The position numbers and the translations under genes were made by a program. Below are positions 46,899 to 57,973 of a stretch of 64,000 nucleotides of DNA, piece by piece. Below the pieces are notes generated by a model that ran no database searches, was not told where the DNA came from, and worked only from the letters and a program-made list of their open reading frames with translations. Origin of the DNA: Xenophilus sp. Marseille-Q4582 (GTDB lineage Bacteria > Pseudomonadota > Gammaproteobacteria > Burkholderiales > Burkholderiaceae_C); assembly GCF_916700565.1 (NCBI RefSeq), contig NZ_CAKAKO010000001.1:806001-870000 (forward strand). Direction: 5' to 3'. How positions within the stretch are numbered: position 1 is the first letter of the stretch; each line of letters begins with the position of its first letter.

Positions 46899-48188
46899 TT
46901 GAGCACGAACGACGCGCCCCTCCCGCCCGCTGTCCCCGTGCCCGGCGGGGCCGGCGGCCCTGCGGCCGCCATGGACGCGGCCCCTGCCGCGGATGCCGAC
47001 GCCACCGCCGCCCAGGTGATCCGCGAGGTGGAGGCGCAGCGCGAAGCGACCGGCGTCGGCGACGCCGCGCCGGCGGACCCGCCGCGCGTGCTGCTGCACA
47101 TGCCGGTGGACGTGCGCAGCATCTCGCTGGTGGTGATGGCCGTGCTGGCCTGCGTGTTCGCCTTGCGCTGGGCCGCGCCGCTGTTCATTCCGCTCATGGG
47201 CAGCCTGCTCCTGACCTATGCACTGGCGCCCGCCGTGGACCGGCTGCAGCAGTGGCACCTGCCGCGCTGGGCCGCTGCCACCGTGCTGTTGCTGGGCTTG
47301 GCCGGCGGCATTGGCGCGACGGCCTGGACGCTGTCGGACAACGCGGCCGAACTGGTGGATTCACTGCCCGTGGCGGCGCAGAAGCTGCGCCAGGCGGTGC
47401 GCGAACGCAGTGGCCGCACCAGCACGCTGGACACGGTGCAGCAGGCCGCCGAGCACCTGGAGCGCGCCGCACAGGACAACAGCCACGCCTCGCCCCCGCC
47501 GCGCCGCGGCGTGCAGCGCGTGATCGTCGAGCGCCCGCCCTTCAACGTGCGCGACTACCTCTGGGTGGGCACCGTGGGCCTCATGAACGCCGCCGGCCAG
47601 TTCACGCTGGTGCTCTTCCTGACCTTCTTCGCGCTCTGCGCGGGCGACACCTTCCGCCGCAAGCTGGTGAAGATCACGGGGCCCAGCCTGCAGAAGAAGC
47701 GCATCACGGTGCATGTGCTGGACGACATCACGCAGCACATCCAGCGCTACCTGCTGGTGCAGATCGGCACCAGCGCGCTGGTGGGCGTGGGCACGGGCCT
47801 GGCCTTCTGGGCCATCGGCCTGCAGAACGCCGCCGTCTGGGCCATCGTGGCCGGCATCACCAACCTCATTCCCTATGTCGGCTCGCTGATCGTGCTGGTG
47901 GCCGCGAGCCTGGTCGCCTTCCTGCAGTTCAACGACATGGGCATGGCCGCGCTCGTGGGCGGCAGTTCGCTGCTGATCCACACGGGGGTGGGCCAGCTGC
48001 TGGTGCCCTGGCTGACCAGCCGCACCTCGCGCATGAACCCCGTGGCGGTGTTCGTGGGCGTGATCTTCTGGGGCTGGCTCTGGGGCGTGTGGGGGCTGTT
48101 GCTGGGCATTCCCATCCTCATGGTCATCAAGGCCGTGTGCGACCGCGTGGACGACCTGCGGCCGATCGGCGAACTGCTGGGCGAGTAG
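46899..48188 (+). CDS. AI-2E/PerM-family membrane transporter
   Basis: 429 aa from TTG 46899, chosen because GGAGG lies 8 bases upstream; TTG 46893 is too close to it. After a roughly 60-residue low-complexity Pro/Ala N-terminus come about eight membrane helices with the family pattern: an N-terminal pair (SISLVVMAVLACVFALRWAAPLFIPLMGSLLLTYALAPAVD), a long soluble middle, then GLAFWAIGLQNAAVWAIVAGITNLIPYVGSLI and the C-terminal WGWLWGVWGLLLGIPILMVIKAVCD. Family members export diverse small molecules or act as Na+/H+ antiporters; the AI-2 link is historical. The middle insert (about 160-200) is Arg-rich and acidic, unusual for the family. Confidence 0.87.
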   Translation: MSTNDAPLPPAVPVPGGAGGPAAAMDAAPAADADATAAQVIREVEAQREATGVGDAAPADPPRVLLHMPVDVRSISLVVMAVLACVFALRWAAPLFIPLMGSLLLTYALAPAVDRLQQWHLPRWAAATVLLLGLAGGIGATAWTLSDNAAELVDSLPVAAQKLRQAVRERSGRTSTLDTVQQAAEHLERAAQDNSHASPPPRRGVQRVIVERPPFNVRDYLWVGTVGLMNAAGQFTLVLFLTFFALCAGDTFRRKLVKITGPSLQKKRITVHVLDDITQHIQRYLLVQIGTSALVGVGTGLAFWAIGLQNAAVWAIVAGITNLIPYVGSLIVLVAASLVAFLQFNDMGMAALVGGSSLLIHTGVGQLLVPWLTSRTSRMNPVAVFVGVIFWGWLWGVWGLLLGIPILMVIKAVCDRVDDLRPIGELLGE

Positions 48189-48207
48189 CGGCGCGGGAGC
48201 GTGACCG

Positions 48208-49620
48208 TCAGCGCGCAGGCGTTCTCGCCATTTCCGCGCGCAGCGCGCGGATGAAGCGCGGCGAGGACACAGCGCCCACGTTGAAGCGCGACCAGGGCGA
48301 GACCTCGGACTCCACCGTGAAGATGCGCCCGGGCGCCATCACGATGTTCTGCGCCAGGAGGCGCTGGGCGAACTGCATCGAATCGGCCACGCCGGGCAAC
48401 GTGGCCCACAGGTACAGCGACTGCGCGTTGCGCGCGTAGATCTGCGCGCCCACCGACTCCAGCAGCCGCGTGGACTGGGCCGTGGCTTCTTCCAGCCGCG
48501 CGCGCAGCCGCGTGAGGTGGCGCTGGTAGTGGCCTTCGCTGAGCATCACGTCCACCGTGCGCTCGCAGTATTCGGAGGTGCTCACGTGCAGCAGCGCCTT
48601 GAGGTCGGCCAGGTCGCTGGCGAGGTCGGCACCGCAGGCGATGAAGCCCACGCGCAGCGCGGCCGAGAAGGACTTGGAGAAGCTGCCGATGTAGATCGTG
48701 CGCTCCAGTTGGTCCAGGGCCGCGAGGCGCGTCGAGGCCATGGGCTTGAAGTCGGCGAGCGGGTCGTCCTCGACGATCAGCAGGTTGTACTTCTGCGCCA
48801 GCTGCAGCACCTTGAAGGCCTTGGCGGCCGACAGGTCCGAGCCGGTCGGGTTGTGCGCCACCGACTGCGTGAAGAACAGGCGCGGCCGGTGCACGATGAG
48901 CAACTGCTCCAGCGCCTCGAGGTCGGGCCCGTCGGGGCCGCGCGGCACGCCGAACACCTCGGCGCTCGCCACCTTGAGCTTGCCGAACAGCGGGTAGTAG
49001 CCCGGGTCGTCCACCAGCACCTTGCCGCCGGGCGGCACGAAGTAGCGGATGACCAGGTCCATCGCCTCGTTCGCCCCTTGCGTCAGCACCACCTGTGCCG
49101 GCTCGGCACCGACGCCGATGTCGGCCAGCTTGCGCACGATGTGTTCGCGCAGCGGCGCATAGCCGTAGCGGCTGCCGTAGCGGAAGAGGGCGCCCAGGCC
49201 GGTGCGCACGACCTTGTGGTGGAACTTGTCCAGCCGCACGTCGGCCAGCCACTCGACGGGCGGGTAGCCGTCGCCCACGGCCAGCGCGTCGGGCCGCGTC
49301 TTGAGCTGCTCGCGCATGAGCCACACGATGTCCATCGCACGGCCCAGGCTGCCGCGCTCGTCCTCGGCCGGCGCGGGCGGCGCCGCGCGCTCCAGCACGT
49401 AGTAGCCGGAGCCGCGGCGCGGCTCGACCAGCCCGCGCGCCACCAACAGCTCGAAGGCGGCGACCACCGTGTTCTTGGCGTAGCGGTGCAGCTCGGCCAG
49501 CTCGCGCAGCGAGGGCAGCTTGTCGCCGGCCTTGTAGGCGCCGTCGGCGATCTGGCGCTCCAGGGCGTCGGCCAGCTGCTCGGTGCGGGAGGTGGGGCGT
49601 GGGGTCGCGCGCGGTGTCAT
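48208..49620 (-). CDS. MocR-type regulator (GntR DNA-binding domain fused to aminotransferase fold)
   Basis: 470 aa. N-terminal GntR winged helix (residues 12-78, SRTEQLADALERQIADGAYKAGDKLPSLRELAELHRYAKNTV) and a C-terminal fold-type I aminotransferase domain (about 115-465). The PLP-site residues include HNPTG, the DDPLADF segment and the Schiff-base Lys in YIGSFSKSFSAALRVGF. MocR proteins use PLP with an amino or related ligand as effector and regulate neighbouring, often divergent, genes. Here the divergent operon encodes mevalonate degradation, and matching repeats lie between them (49669-49706). The effector is unknown. Confidence 0.92.
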   Translation of the reverse strand: MTPRATPRPTSRTEQLADALERQIADGAYKAGDKLPSLRELAELHRYAKNTVVAAFELLVARGLVEPRRGSGYYVLERAAPPAPAEDERGSLGRAMDIVWLMREQLKTRPDALAVGDGYPPVEWLADVRLDKFHHKVVRTGLGALFRYGSRYGYAPLREHIVRKLADIGVGAEPAQVVLTQGANEAMDLVIRYFVPPGGKVLVDDPGYYPLFGKLKVASAEVFGVPRGPDGPDLEALEQLLIVHRPRLFFTQSVAHNPTGSDLSAAKAFKVLQLAQKYNLLIVEDDPLADFKPMASTRLAALDQLERTIYIGSFSKSFSAALRVGFIACGADLASDLADLKALLHVSTSEYCERTVDVMLSEGHYQRHLTRLRARLEEATAQSTRLLESVGAQIYARNAQSLYLWATLPGVADSMQFAQRLLAQNIVMAPGRIFTVESEVSPWSRFNVGAVSSPRFIRALRAEMARTPAR

Positions 49621-49668
49621 GGCGGGTGACTATGACACATGGGGCGCGGGCGAGGGCTTGGTTGCCTC

Positions 49669-49706
49669 ACTGTCCCAACAAACTGTACCTATGATGACTG
49701 GTACAG
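49669..49706. promoter_or_regulatory. Candidate MocR operator between regulator and mva operon
   Basis: ACTGTCCC (49669-49676) and ACTGTACC (49682-49689) form a direct repeat 13 bases apart. CTGTACC (49683-49689) and GGTACAG (49700-49706) form a perfect inverted repeat 17 bases apart. Direct repeats combined with an inverted site are characteristic of MocR regulators. The block is 48 bases from the regulator start and 52 bases from mvaA. Confidence 0.6.
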
Positions 49707-49758
49707 AGCGCCTACAGTCCGCCCACTCCAACCCTGCCCGTCAAGAGACTGTTCCACC

Positions 49759-51042
<1,284 letters not shown>

Positions 51043-51145
51043 GCGCCGCGGCGCAAGCTTCTTCTGCCACGGCGGGCATGGGGCCCGGCCATGGCGCGGC
51101 GCGACCGAGGGCGCGCGCCTTTCGCATCCACCGGAGACAAACACC

Positions 51146-51595
51146 ATGAGTTCCGACACCCCGCCCACCGGGCAGCCCCTGGTCGAGGTCTGGGGCGACA
51201 CCGCGAACACGCGGCATCTCGCCTGGGCCATCGTGATCGGCATCGGCATCAGCCTGACCGGCTTCCTGATCGCCAGCCGCATCCTCGTCGCGCACGTGAG
51301 CAGCCCCGAGCTGGCACGCGCCTACGCCATGCTCGCCGGCCTGGCCGGCTGCGTGCTGTCGGGCGTGATCTGCGCCTTCATCTTCCAGCCCAAGCGCGAG
51401 GTGGTCGAAGGCGCCGCCTCGGACCCGGCATGGCGCGAGGAAGTCGTCGCCCAGCTCGCCGAGGAACATGGCGGCCTCGGCTCGATGGACGACCTGCCGC
51501 CGGTGGTGGCGCGCGAGATGAAGGAGTTGGAGATCTACGAGCTCTTCGCCCAGCACGACCCCGCCCACGCCACCCACTCGAAAGCCGCCCGATGA
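51146..51595 (+). CDS. Small two-helix membrane protein of the mevalonate operon
   Basis: 149 aa from ATG 51146 with GGAGAC upstream. Two membrane helices (about residues 25-48 and 60-83) are followed by an acidic cytoplasmic tail (AWREEVVAQLAEEHGGLGSMDDLPP). I do not recognise a family. The last codons overlap the permease start (ATGA, 4 bases), so the two are translationally coupled and probably form one transporter. It might play the role of TctB in tripartite transporters, but it has two rather than four helices. Confidence 0.75.
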   Translation: MSSDTPPTGQPLVEVWGDTANTRHLAWAIVIGIGISLTGFLIASRILVAHVSSPELARAYAMLAGLAGCVLSGVICAFIFQPKREVVEGAASDPAWREEVVAQLAEEHGGLGSMDDLPPVVAREMKELEIYELFAQHDPAHATHSKAAR

Positions 51596-52977
51596 GCGCC
51601 GAACTCCTCCACCAGATCTGGGTTGCCGGGGCCATGGGCCTGGTCGGCGCCATCGTCTTCGCCGCCATCGGCCTCGTGTCGGGCACCGACGAGACCACCA
51701 CGCTCGCGCCGCTCACGCTGCTCGTGGTGCTGCTGGGCGTGCCGGCCGCGGGCGTGTTCACCTTCTTCCTGGCCGGGGCCGTGGCCAAGCACATGACGCA
51801 CGCCGTGCCCACGGCGCTGCTGGGCATTCCCGGCGACACGCTGGCCACACCGCTGCTGCAGGACGCCAACGCGCTGCGCAAGCTGGGCGTGCCGCACATC
51901 GCGCTGCGCAAGATGATCTCGGGCGCCATCGTCGCGGCCTTCGTGGCCGTGCCGCTGGCCGTGCTGTTCGCGGTGATGCTCGCGCCCTTCGGGCCCACCA
52001 TCACCAAGGCGGCACCGTGGATCTTCCTGGCCGCCGCGATTTTGATCGCCTACTTCTCGCCCGGTCGCTGGGCCTCGGTGGCGCTGCTGCTGCCCTTCGT
52101 GGTGCTCATCATCGCGCTGCAGACGCTGACGGCGAAGTACAACGTCAAGCTCAGCGTGAGCTACTTCCTCGGCATCGCGATCGGCCCGCTGGTGGCCGAC
52201 CTGTTCTCGGTCATCTCGCCGGCCGACCGCGGCCGCATGAAGCGCGACCAGCCGCGCACCTTCCAGCTCGCGCCGGACGTCAAGGGCTGGTCGGGCTACT
52301 TCCCCAACCCGCTGAAGGTGCTGGACCGCAAGCAGACGCAGTGGACGCTGGCGACAGCCACCATCTCGAGCGAGACCTTCGTGTTCAGCCCCGTCGCCAT
52401 GACGGTGGTGCTGGGCGAGCTGGTCGGCTCGCGCATCAAGCACGCCTACCACCGCCTCACCACGGTGCTGGCCGCGCGCAACGGCGTGACCGAGGCGACC
52501 TACATCGCCGAGGCACTGATCCCGCTGATCGCCTTCGGCCTGCCGCTCAGCCCGGTGGCCGCGGGGCCGGCGGCGCCGCTTTTCAATGCGCCGCCGCGCT
52601 TCACGGTGGATGCGGCCACGGGCCAGACGCACAACCTGCACAACCTGATGAACCACTGGGAGTTCCTCGGCTACGGCATGCTGGCCGTGCTGCTGGCGGC
52701 GGTGGTGTCGTACCCCTTCGCGATGAACTTCGCGCGCCGCGCGGCGCTCTTCGTGTCGCGCAAGGTGAGCCACGAGGCCATCATCGCGACCTTCATCGGC
52801 CTGATCTTCGTCATCAGCGTGTGGGAAGGGCAGTTCCTGGGGCTGCTGGTCATCATGACCATGGGCCTGGTCGGCGGGCTGCTGTCGCGAATCCTGGGCT
52901 TCAACACCGGCGTGCAGTTCATGGGCTACTACACGGCCGTGCTGTCGGTGCCCGCGCTGCTGAAGATCTTCGGATGA
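51592..52977 (+). CDS. TctA-like permease, probable mevalonate uptake
   Basis: 461 aa with about ten to eleven membrane helices. The segment LGIPGDTLATPLLQDANALRKLGVPHIALRKMISGAIVAA (about residues 75-115) resembles the TctA signature region, where a GIPG loop precedes the re-entrant part. The C-terminal half (LIAFGLPLSPVAAGPAAPLF) is a second such loop. No periplasmic TctC-type binding protein gene is nearby. Position between HMG-CoA reductase and lyase suggests the substrate is mevalonate or a similar acid; that is inference. The start overlaps the upstream gene and the end overlaps mvaB, 4 bases each. Confidence 0.65.
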   Translation: MSAELLHQIWVAGAMGLVGAIVFAAIGLVSGTDETTTLAPLTLLVVLLGVPAAGVFTFFLAGAVAKHMTHAVPTALLGIPGDTLATPLLQDANALRKLGVPHIALRKMISGAIVAAFVAVPLAVLFAVMLAPFGPTITKAAPWIFLAAAILIAYFSPGRWASVALLLPFVVLIIALQTLTAKYNVKLSVSYFLGIAIGPLVADLFSVISPADRGRMKRDQPRTFQLAPDVKGWSGYFPNPLKVLDRKQTQWTLATATISSETFVFSPVAMTVVLGELVGSRIKHAYHRLTTVLAARNGVTEATYIAEALIPLIAFGLPLSPVAAGPAAPLFNAPPRFTVDAATGQTHNLHNLMNHWEFLGYGMLAVLLAAVVSYPFAMNFARRAALFVSRKVSHEAIIATFIGLIFVISVWEGQFLGLLVIMTMGLVGGLLSRILGFNTGVQFMGYYTAVLSVPALLKIFG

Positions 52978-53891
52978 GCGCGAGCGCCATGGCCGAGCGC
53001 GTGAAGATCGTCGAGGTCGGCCCGCGCGACGGGCTGCAGAACGAGAAGCAGCCGGTCGACGTCGCGACCAAGGTGGCGCTGATCGAGCGGCTCGTGGCCG
53101 CCGGCGTCACCCACATCGAGGCGGCGTCCTTCGTGTCGCCCAAGTGGGTGCCGCAGATGGCGGGCAGCGCCGAGGTCATGGCCGCGGTGCCGCGCCTGCC
53201 GGGCGTGCACTACAGCGCGCTGACGCCGAATCTGCAAGGGCTGGAGGCCGCGCTGGCCGCCGGCTGCGAGGAGGTCGCGGTGTTCGGCGCCGCGTCCGAG
53301 GCCTTTTCGCAGAAGAACATCAACTGCTCCATCGCCGAGAGCCTGGAGCGCTTCCGCAGCGTGGCCGAGGCGGCGCTGGCGGCCGGCGTGAAGCTGCGCG
53401 GCTACGTGTCCTGCGTGCTGGGCTGCCCTTACGAGGGGGCGGTGGCGCCGGCGCAGGTGGCGCGCGTGGCGGTGCAACTGCGCGAGATAGGCTGCCACGA
53501 GATCTCGCTGGGCGACACCATCGGCCGCGGCACGCCCGATGCCACGCGGCGCCTGCTGGAGGCCTGCCTGCGCGAGCTGCCGGCGGGTACGCTGGCCGGC
53601 CACTTCCACGACACCTACGGCATGGCCGTGGCCAACGTGGCGGCGTCGCTGGACATGGGCCTGCGCACCTTCGACAGCTCGGTGGCCGGGCTGGGCGGCT
53701 GCCCCTATGCGGCGGGCGCTTCGGGCAATGTGGCGACGGAAGACGTGGTCTACCTGCTGCAGAACATGGGCTACGAGACCGGCATCGAGCTCGACGCGCT
53801 GGTCGAGGCGGGCCTGTTCATCAGCCAGGCGCTGGGCCGCGCGCCGCAGTCGCGTGTGTCGCAGGCCCTGCGCGCGGCCTGCGCGGTCTGA
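52974..53891 (+). CDS. mvaB: Hydroxymethylglutaryl-CoA lyase
   Basis: 305 aa from ATG 52974, overlapping the permease stop by 4 bases. TIM-barrel lyase with VEVGPRDGLQNEK (catalytic Arg/Asp), AASFVSPKWVPQMA, metal-binding HFHDTYGMA, and the family signature SSVAGLGGCPYAAGASGNVATED with its active-site Cys. It splits HMG-CoA into acetoacetate and acetyl-CoA. With MvaA it completes mevalonate catabolism; it could also serve leucine breakdown, but no other leucine-degradation genes are present. Confidence 0.95.
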   Translation: MSASAMAERVKIVEVGPRDGLQNEKQPVDVATKVALIERLVAAGVTHIEAASFVSPKWVPQMAGSAEVMAAVPRLPGVHYSALTPNLQGLEAALAAGCEEVAVFGAASEAFSQKNINCSIAESLERFRSVAEAALAAGVKLRGYVSCVLGCPYEGAVAPAQVARVAVQLREIGCHEISLGDTIGRGTPDATRRLLEACLRELPAGTLAGHFHDTYGMAVANVAASLDMGLRTFDSSVAGLGGCPYAAGASGNVATEDVVYLLQNMGYETGIELDALVEAGLFISQALGRAPQSRVSQALRAACAV

Positions 53892-53925
53892 TCTGAATCA
53901 CTGGGGCTTGTGTCGCCTCCATTCA

Positions 53926-54019
53926 CCAGGGCACCCGCGGGACCGGCTTTGCCGGACCGCCGGGTGCGCCCCCTTGGGGGTATGGGGCTTCCATACGCAG
54001 TGAGGAAGCCCAAACGGGG
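53926..54019. repeat. Extragenic palindromic repeat between mvaB and ppc
   Basis: A compound stem GCACCCG...CGGGTGC (53931-53967) encloses CCGGC-ttt-GCCGG. It is followed by CCCCCTTGGGGG (53969-53980) and GGGCTTCC/GGAAGCCC (53983-54013). It lies between convergent genes and may end transcription of both, though it has no T-tract. The composition is like the repeat at 59898-60167, and I believe similar elements occur widely in Comamonadaceae (recollection, not checked). Confidence 0.6.
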
Positions 54020-54021
54020 GG

Positions 54022-56886
54022 TCAGCCCGTATTTCGCAACCCCGCTGCCACGCCGTTGATCGACAGGTGGATGCCGCGCTGCACGCGCTCGCCGCCTTCG
54101 CCGCTGCGAAAGCGCCGCATCAGCTCCACCTGCAGGTGATGCAGCGGGTCGATGTAGGGGAAGCGGTGGCGCACCGAGCGCTGCATCTCGGCATTGCCGG
54201 CCAGGCGCTGCTTCTCGCCCGTGATCAGGGTCAGCGCCTCGGACGTGCGGTGCCACTCGGCGTCGATCATGCCGAACACCTTCTGGCGCAGCTTGCGGTC
54301 GCCCACCAGCTCCGCATAGCGCGTGGCCAGCTGCAGGTCGCTCTTGGCCAGCACCATGTCCATGTTCGACAGCAGGGTGCGGAAGAAGGGCCACTGCGCG
54401 TACATGCGCTGCAGCAGCGCGATGCGCTCCTTGCGCTCGGTGGCCGGCACCTTGCCGTCGTCGCCTTCCAGAAAGCGGGCCACCGCGCTGCCGAAGCCGT
54501 ACCAGCCATTGATGGTCAGGCGGCACTGGCCCCAGCTGAAGCTCCACGGCACGGCGCGCAGGTCTTCGATGTTGCGCTGCGGGTTGCGCGAGGCCGGGCG
54601 CGAACCGATGTTGAGCTCGGCGATCTCGCGGATCGGGGTGGAACCGAAGAAGTAGTCGACGAAGCCGGGCGTCTCGTACACCAGCGCGCGGTAGGCCGCC
54701 ATGCTGGCGCGCGACAGCACCTCGGCCGTGTGCATGAAGGCGGCAGGCGGCGCCTTGGCCGGCGCGAGGAAGGTGGCTTCCAGCGTGGCGGCGACCAGCG
54801 TCTCGAGGTTGCGCCGGCCGATCTCGCGGTTGGCGTACTTGGAGCCGATGACTTCGCCCTGCTCGGTCAGGCGCAACTGGCCGCGCACGGTGCCGGGTGG
54901 CTGTGCGAGGATGGCCTGGTAGCTCGGCCCGCCGCCGCGGCCCACCGTGCCGCCGCGCCCATGGAACATCCGCAGCCGGATCCTGTCTTCTCGACCCGCG
55001 TTCATCTCGTCGAACAGCTTCACCAGTGCCATGCCGGCGCGGTAGAGCTCCCAGTTGCTGGTGAAGATGCCGCCATCCTTGTTGCTGTCGCTGTAGCCCA
55101 GCATCACGTCCTGCTCGGCGCCCGAGCGGCGCACCAGCGCGTCGATGCCGGGCAGGGCGTAGAAGGCGCGCACGATGGGCGCGGCGTTGCGCAGGTCCTC
55201 GATGGTTTCGAAAAGCGGCACGACGATCAGGTCGCACACCGCATCCTCGTTCAGCGTGCCGCGCATCAGGCCCACTTCCTTTTGCAGCAGCAGCGCTTCC
55301 AGCAGGTCGCTCACCGTCTCGGTGTGGCTGATGATGTAGTGGCGGATGGCGGCGCGGCCGTAGCGCGCATGCGAGAGGCGCGCCTGCGCGAAGATGGCCA
55401 GCTCGCTGGCCGTGAGCGGCTGGTAGGCGCCATCGGGCACGCGCAGCGGGCGGGCGTCCTCCAGCAGCCTGATCAGCAGGGTCTGCTTGGCGTCCTCGGC
55501 CAGGCTGGCATAGCTGGGCTCGATGCGCGCCACCTTCAGCAGGTCGGCGACCACGGCCTCGTGCTTGTCCGAGCTCTGGCGCAGGTCCACCGTGGCCAGG
55601 TGGAAGCCGAACACTTCCACCGCGCGGATCAGCGGCCGCAGGCGCTGGTCCAGCAGCGCCGCGCCATGCTTCTCGCGCAGTGAATCCTCGATCACGCGCA
55701 GGTCGGCCAGGAAGCTCTGCGCATCGGGATAGGGGTTCTGCGGCGCCACGGCATGGCGCGCGGCCACGCCGCCCGTCAGCTGCTGCAGCGTGGCGGCCAA
55801 GCGCGCATACACGCCGGTCAGCGCGCGGCGGTAGGGCTCGTCCAGGCGGTGCTCGTTGGGGTCGGGCGAGGCGTCGGCCAGCGCCTGCATCTCGGGCGAC
55901 ACGTCCACCAGCGCGGCCGACAGCGACAGCTCGCCGCCCAGGTAGTGCACCTCGGTCAGGTAGTGGCGCAGCGCCAGCTCGCACTGGCGGCGCAGCGCGT
56001 AGTCCAGCGTCTCGGCCGTCACGTTGGGGTTGCCGTCGCGGTCGCCGCCGATCCACTGGCCCATGCGGAAGAAGGGCGCGATGTCCTGCTGGCCCAGCGC
56101 CTGTTCCAGCGCCGCGTACACGCGCGGGATCTCGCGCAGGAAGGTGGCCTCGTAGTAGCTCAGCGCGTTCTCGATCTCGTCGGCCACCGTGAGCTTGGTG
56201 AAGCGCAGCAGGCGCGTCTGCCACAGCTGCGTGACGCGCGTGCGCATCTGGGCCTCGTTCTCGGCCAGCTCGCGCGGCGTCAGCGCGTCCTTGCGGCCGG
56301 CGAACAGGGCCTGGCGCGCGCGGATCTCGTCGCGCTGCGTGAGCAGCAGCGCGATGCCGCGCTCGGCGTCGAGGATGCTCTTGCGCTGCACCTCGGTCGG
56401 GTGCGCGGTGAGCACGGGCGACAGATAGCTGTGCGCCAGCGATTGCGCCACCTGCGCGGGCGTGACGCCGGCCTTGCGGATGCGCGCGAGCGCCACCTCG
56501 AGGCTGCCTTCGATGGCCTCGTCGGCGCGCTCGGCCTCGCTGCGGCGGCGGATCTGGTGCCGGTCCTCGGCCAGGTTGGCCAGGTGGCTGAAGTAGGTGA
56601 AGGCGCGGATCACGCGCACCGTCTCGGCGGCCGACAGGCCCTTGAGCAGCTGCTTGAGCGCGCGGTCGGCCGACGGGTCGGCATCGCGCCGGAAGGCCAC
56701 CGACAGCGTGCGGATCTTCTCCACCAGCTCGAAGGTGGCGGTGCCCTCCTGTTCGCGGATCACGTCGCCGAGGATGCGGCCCAGCAGGCGGATGTCTTCG
56801 ATCAGGGGCTGGTCTTCGGCCTGGCGGCGCGCCGGGCTGGACGGGGTCGACGGGCTGCTGGCGGCGCGGGGGCGGCGGGTGCTCAT
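54022..56886 (-). CDS. ppc: Phosphoenolpyruvate carboxylase
   Basis: 954 aa, full length, with a Ser/Pro/Arg-rich N-terminal extension of about 25 residues. Catalytic blocks: His in [13 protein letters not shown] (about residue 160) and the glycine-rich loop [21 protein letters not shown]; the C-terminal RxTG-like end [11 protein letters not shown] is intact. It carboxylates PEP to oxaloacetate, refilling the TCA cycle. Divergent from hemC over 162 bp. Confidence 0.98.
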   Translation of the reverse strand: MSTRRPRAASSPSTPSSPARRQAEDQPLIEDIRLLGRILGDVIREQEGTATFELVEKIRTLSVAFRRDADPSADRALKQLLKGLSAAETVRVIRAFTYFSHLANLAEDRHQIRRRSEAERADEAIEGSLEVALARIRKAGVTPAQVAQSLAHSYLSPVLTAHPTEVQRKSILDAERGIALLLTQRDEIRARQALFAGRKDALTPRELAENEAQMRTRVTQLWQTRLLRFTKLTVADEIENALSYYEATFLREIPRVYAALEQALGQQDIAPFFRMGQWIGGDRDGNPNVTAETLDYALRRQCELALRHYLTEVHYLGGELSLSAALVDVSPEMQALADASPDPNEHRLDEPYRRALTGVYARLAATLQQLTGGVAARHAVAPQNPYPDAQSFLADLRVIEDSLREKHGAALLDQRLRPLIRAVEVFGFHLATVDLRQSSDKHEAVVADLLKVARIEPSYASLAEDAKQTLLIRLLEDARPLRVPDGAYQPLTASELAIFAQARLSHARYGRAAIRHYIISHTETVSDLLEALLLQKEVGLMRGTLNEDAVCDLIVVPLFETIEDLRNAAPIVRAFYALPGIDALVRRSGAEQDVMLGYSDSNKDGGIFTSNWELYRAGMALVKLFDEMNAGREDRIRLRMFHGRGGTVGRGGGPSYQAILAQPPGTVRGQLRLTEQGEVIGSKYANREIGRRNLETLVAATLEATFLAPAKAPPAAFMHTAEVLSRASMAAYRALVYETPGFVDYFFGSTPIREIAELNIGSRPASRNPQRNIEDLRAVPWSFSWGQCRLTINGWYGFGSAVARFLEGDDGKVPATERKERIALLQRMYAQWPFFRTLLSNMDMVLAKSDLQLATRYAELVGDRKLRQKVFGMIDAEWHRTSEALTLITGEKQRLAGNAEMQRSVRHRFPYIDPLHHLQVELMRRFRSGEGGERVQRGIHLSINGVAAGLRNTG

Positions 56887-57048
56887 TGCGCGGGGCTCCT
56901 CAGTGGTGCGCGGGTCGCGGGGCGCCCTCCCTGCCGGCAGGCCTGCGGGCCGCGCGATTCATGAAGAGCACCCCTGGGAATCGTCGCGTTGCTGCGACGC
57001 AACATGCTAGCATCCTCTTCCTCCCGAAGACCCCGTGAAGCCCGCCCC

Positions 57049-57960
57049 GTGACCCACATCGTGATCGCCACGCGCGAAAGCCGCCTGGCCCTCTGGCAAG
57101 CCGAGCATGTGCGGGCGCTGCTGCAAGAACAGGGCCACACGGTGGAACTGCTGGGCATGACCACGCGCGGCGACCAGATCCTGGACCGCACGCTGTCCAA
57201 GGTGGGCGGCAAGGGCCTGTTCGTGAAGGAGCTGGAGACGGCGCTGGAAGAAGGCCGGGCCGACATCGCCGTGCATTCGCTCAAGGACGTGCCGATGGAG
57301 CTGCCCGAGGGCTTCGAGCTCGCCGCCGTGCTCGAGCGCGAGGACCCGCGCGATGCCTTCGTCTCGCCGCAGTTCGCCGCGCTCGACGCCCTGCCGCAGG
57401 GCGCCGTCGTCGGCACCTCCAGCCTGCGCCGCACGGTGCTGCTGCGTGCCCTGCGGCCCGACCTGCGCATCGAACCGCTGCGCGGCAATCTCGACACGCG
57501 CCTGCGCAAGCTCGACGAAGGGCATTACGCGGCCATCGTGCTCGCGGCCGCGGGCCTCAAGCGGCTGGGGCTGGCCTCGCGCATCCGCGCCGTCTTCGAA
57601 CCCGCGCAGATGCTGCCCGCCGCGGGGCAGGGCGCGCTGGGCATCGAGATCCGCGCCGGCCGCGCCGATCTGCAGGCCGCGCTGGCGCCACTGGTGCATC
57701 GCCCGACCTGGCTGGGCACGGCGGCCGAACGCGCCGTGAGCCGCGCGATGGGCGGCAGCTGTTCCATGCCGCTGGCTGCGCATGCGCAATGGCAGGCCGA
57801 TGGCGCCTTGGCCATGGCAGCCGCCTGGGGAGACCCGGAGGGCTCGGGCGCGCTCGTGCAGGCGCGCGCGCAGTCGATGGTGCGTGACCTGGCCGACGCC
57901 GAAACCCTGGGCCAGCGCGTGTCCGAGCAACTGCTGGCCGGCGGCGCGCGCCGCGCCTGA
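57049..57960 (+). CDS. hemC: Porphobilinogen deaminase (hydroxymethylbilane synthase)
   Basis: 303 aa from GTG 57049, giving the usual N-terminus [20 protein letters not shown]; an ATG at 57004 in frame would add 15 non-conserved residues. Catalytic Asp in [11 protein letters not shown], substrate Arg residues in GTSSLRR and LRGNLDTRL, and the cofactor-attaching Cys in [13 protein letters not shown] (about residue 242). It polymerises four porphobilinogens to hydroxymethylbilane. First of hemC-hemD-hemX-hemY. Confidence 0.97.
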   Translation: MTHIVIATRESRLALWQAEHVRALLQEQGHTVELLGMTTRGDQILDRTLSKVGGKGLFVKELETALEEGRADIAVHSLKDVPMELPEGFELAAVLEREDPRDAFVSPQFAALDALPQGAVVGTSSLRRTVLLRALRPDLRIEPLRGNLDTRLRKLDEGHYAAIVLAAAGLKRLGLASRIRAVFEPAQMLPAAGQGALGIEIRAGRADLQAALAPLVHRPTWLGTAAERAVSRAMGGSCSMPLAAHAQWQADGALAMAAAWGDPEGSGALVQARAQSMVRDLADAETLGQRVSEQLLAGGARRA

Positions 57961-57973
57961 CCCCTTTGCTTCC

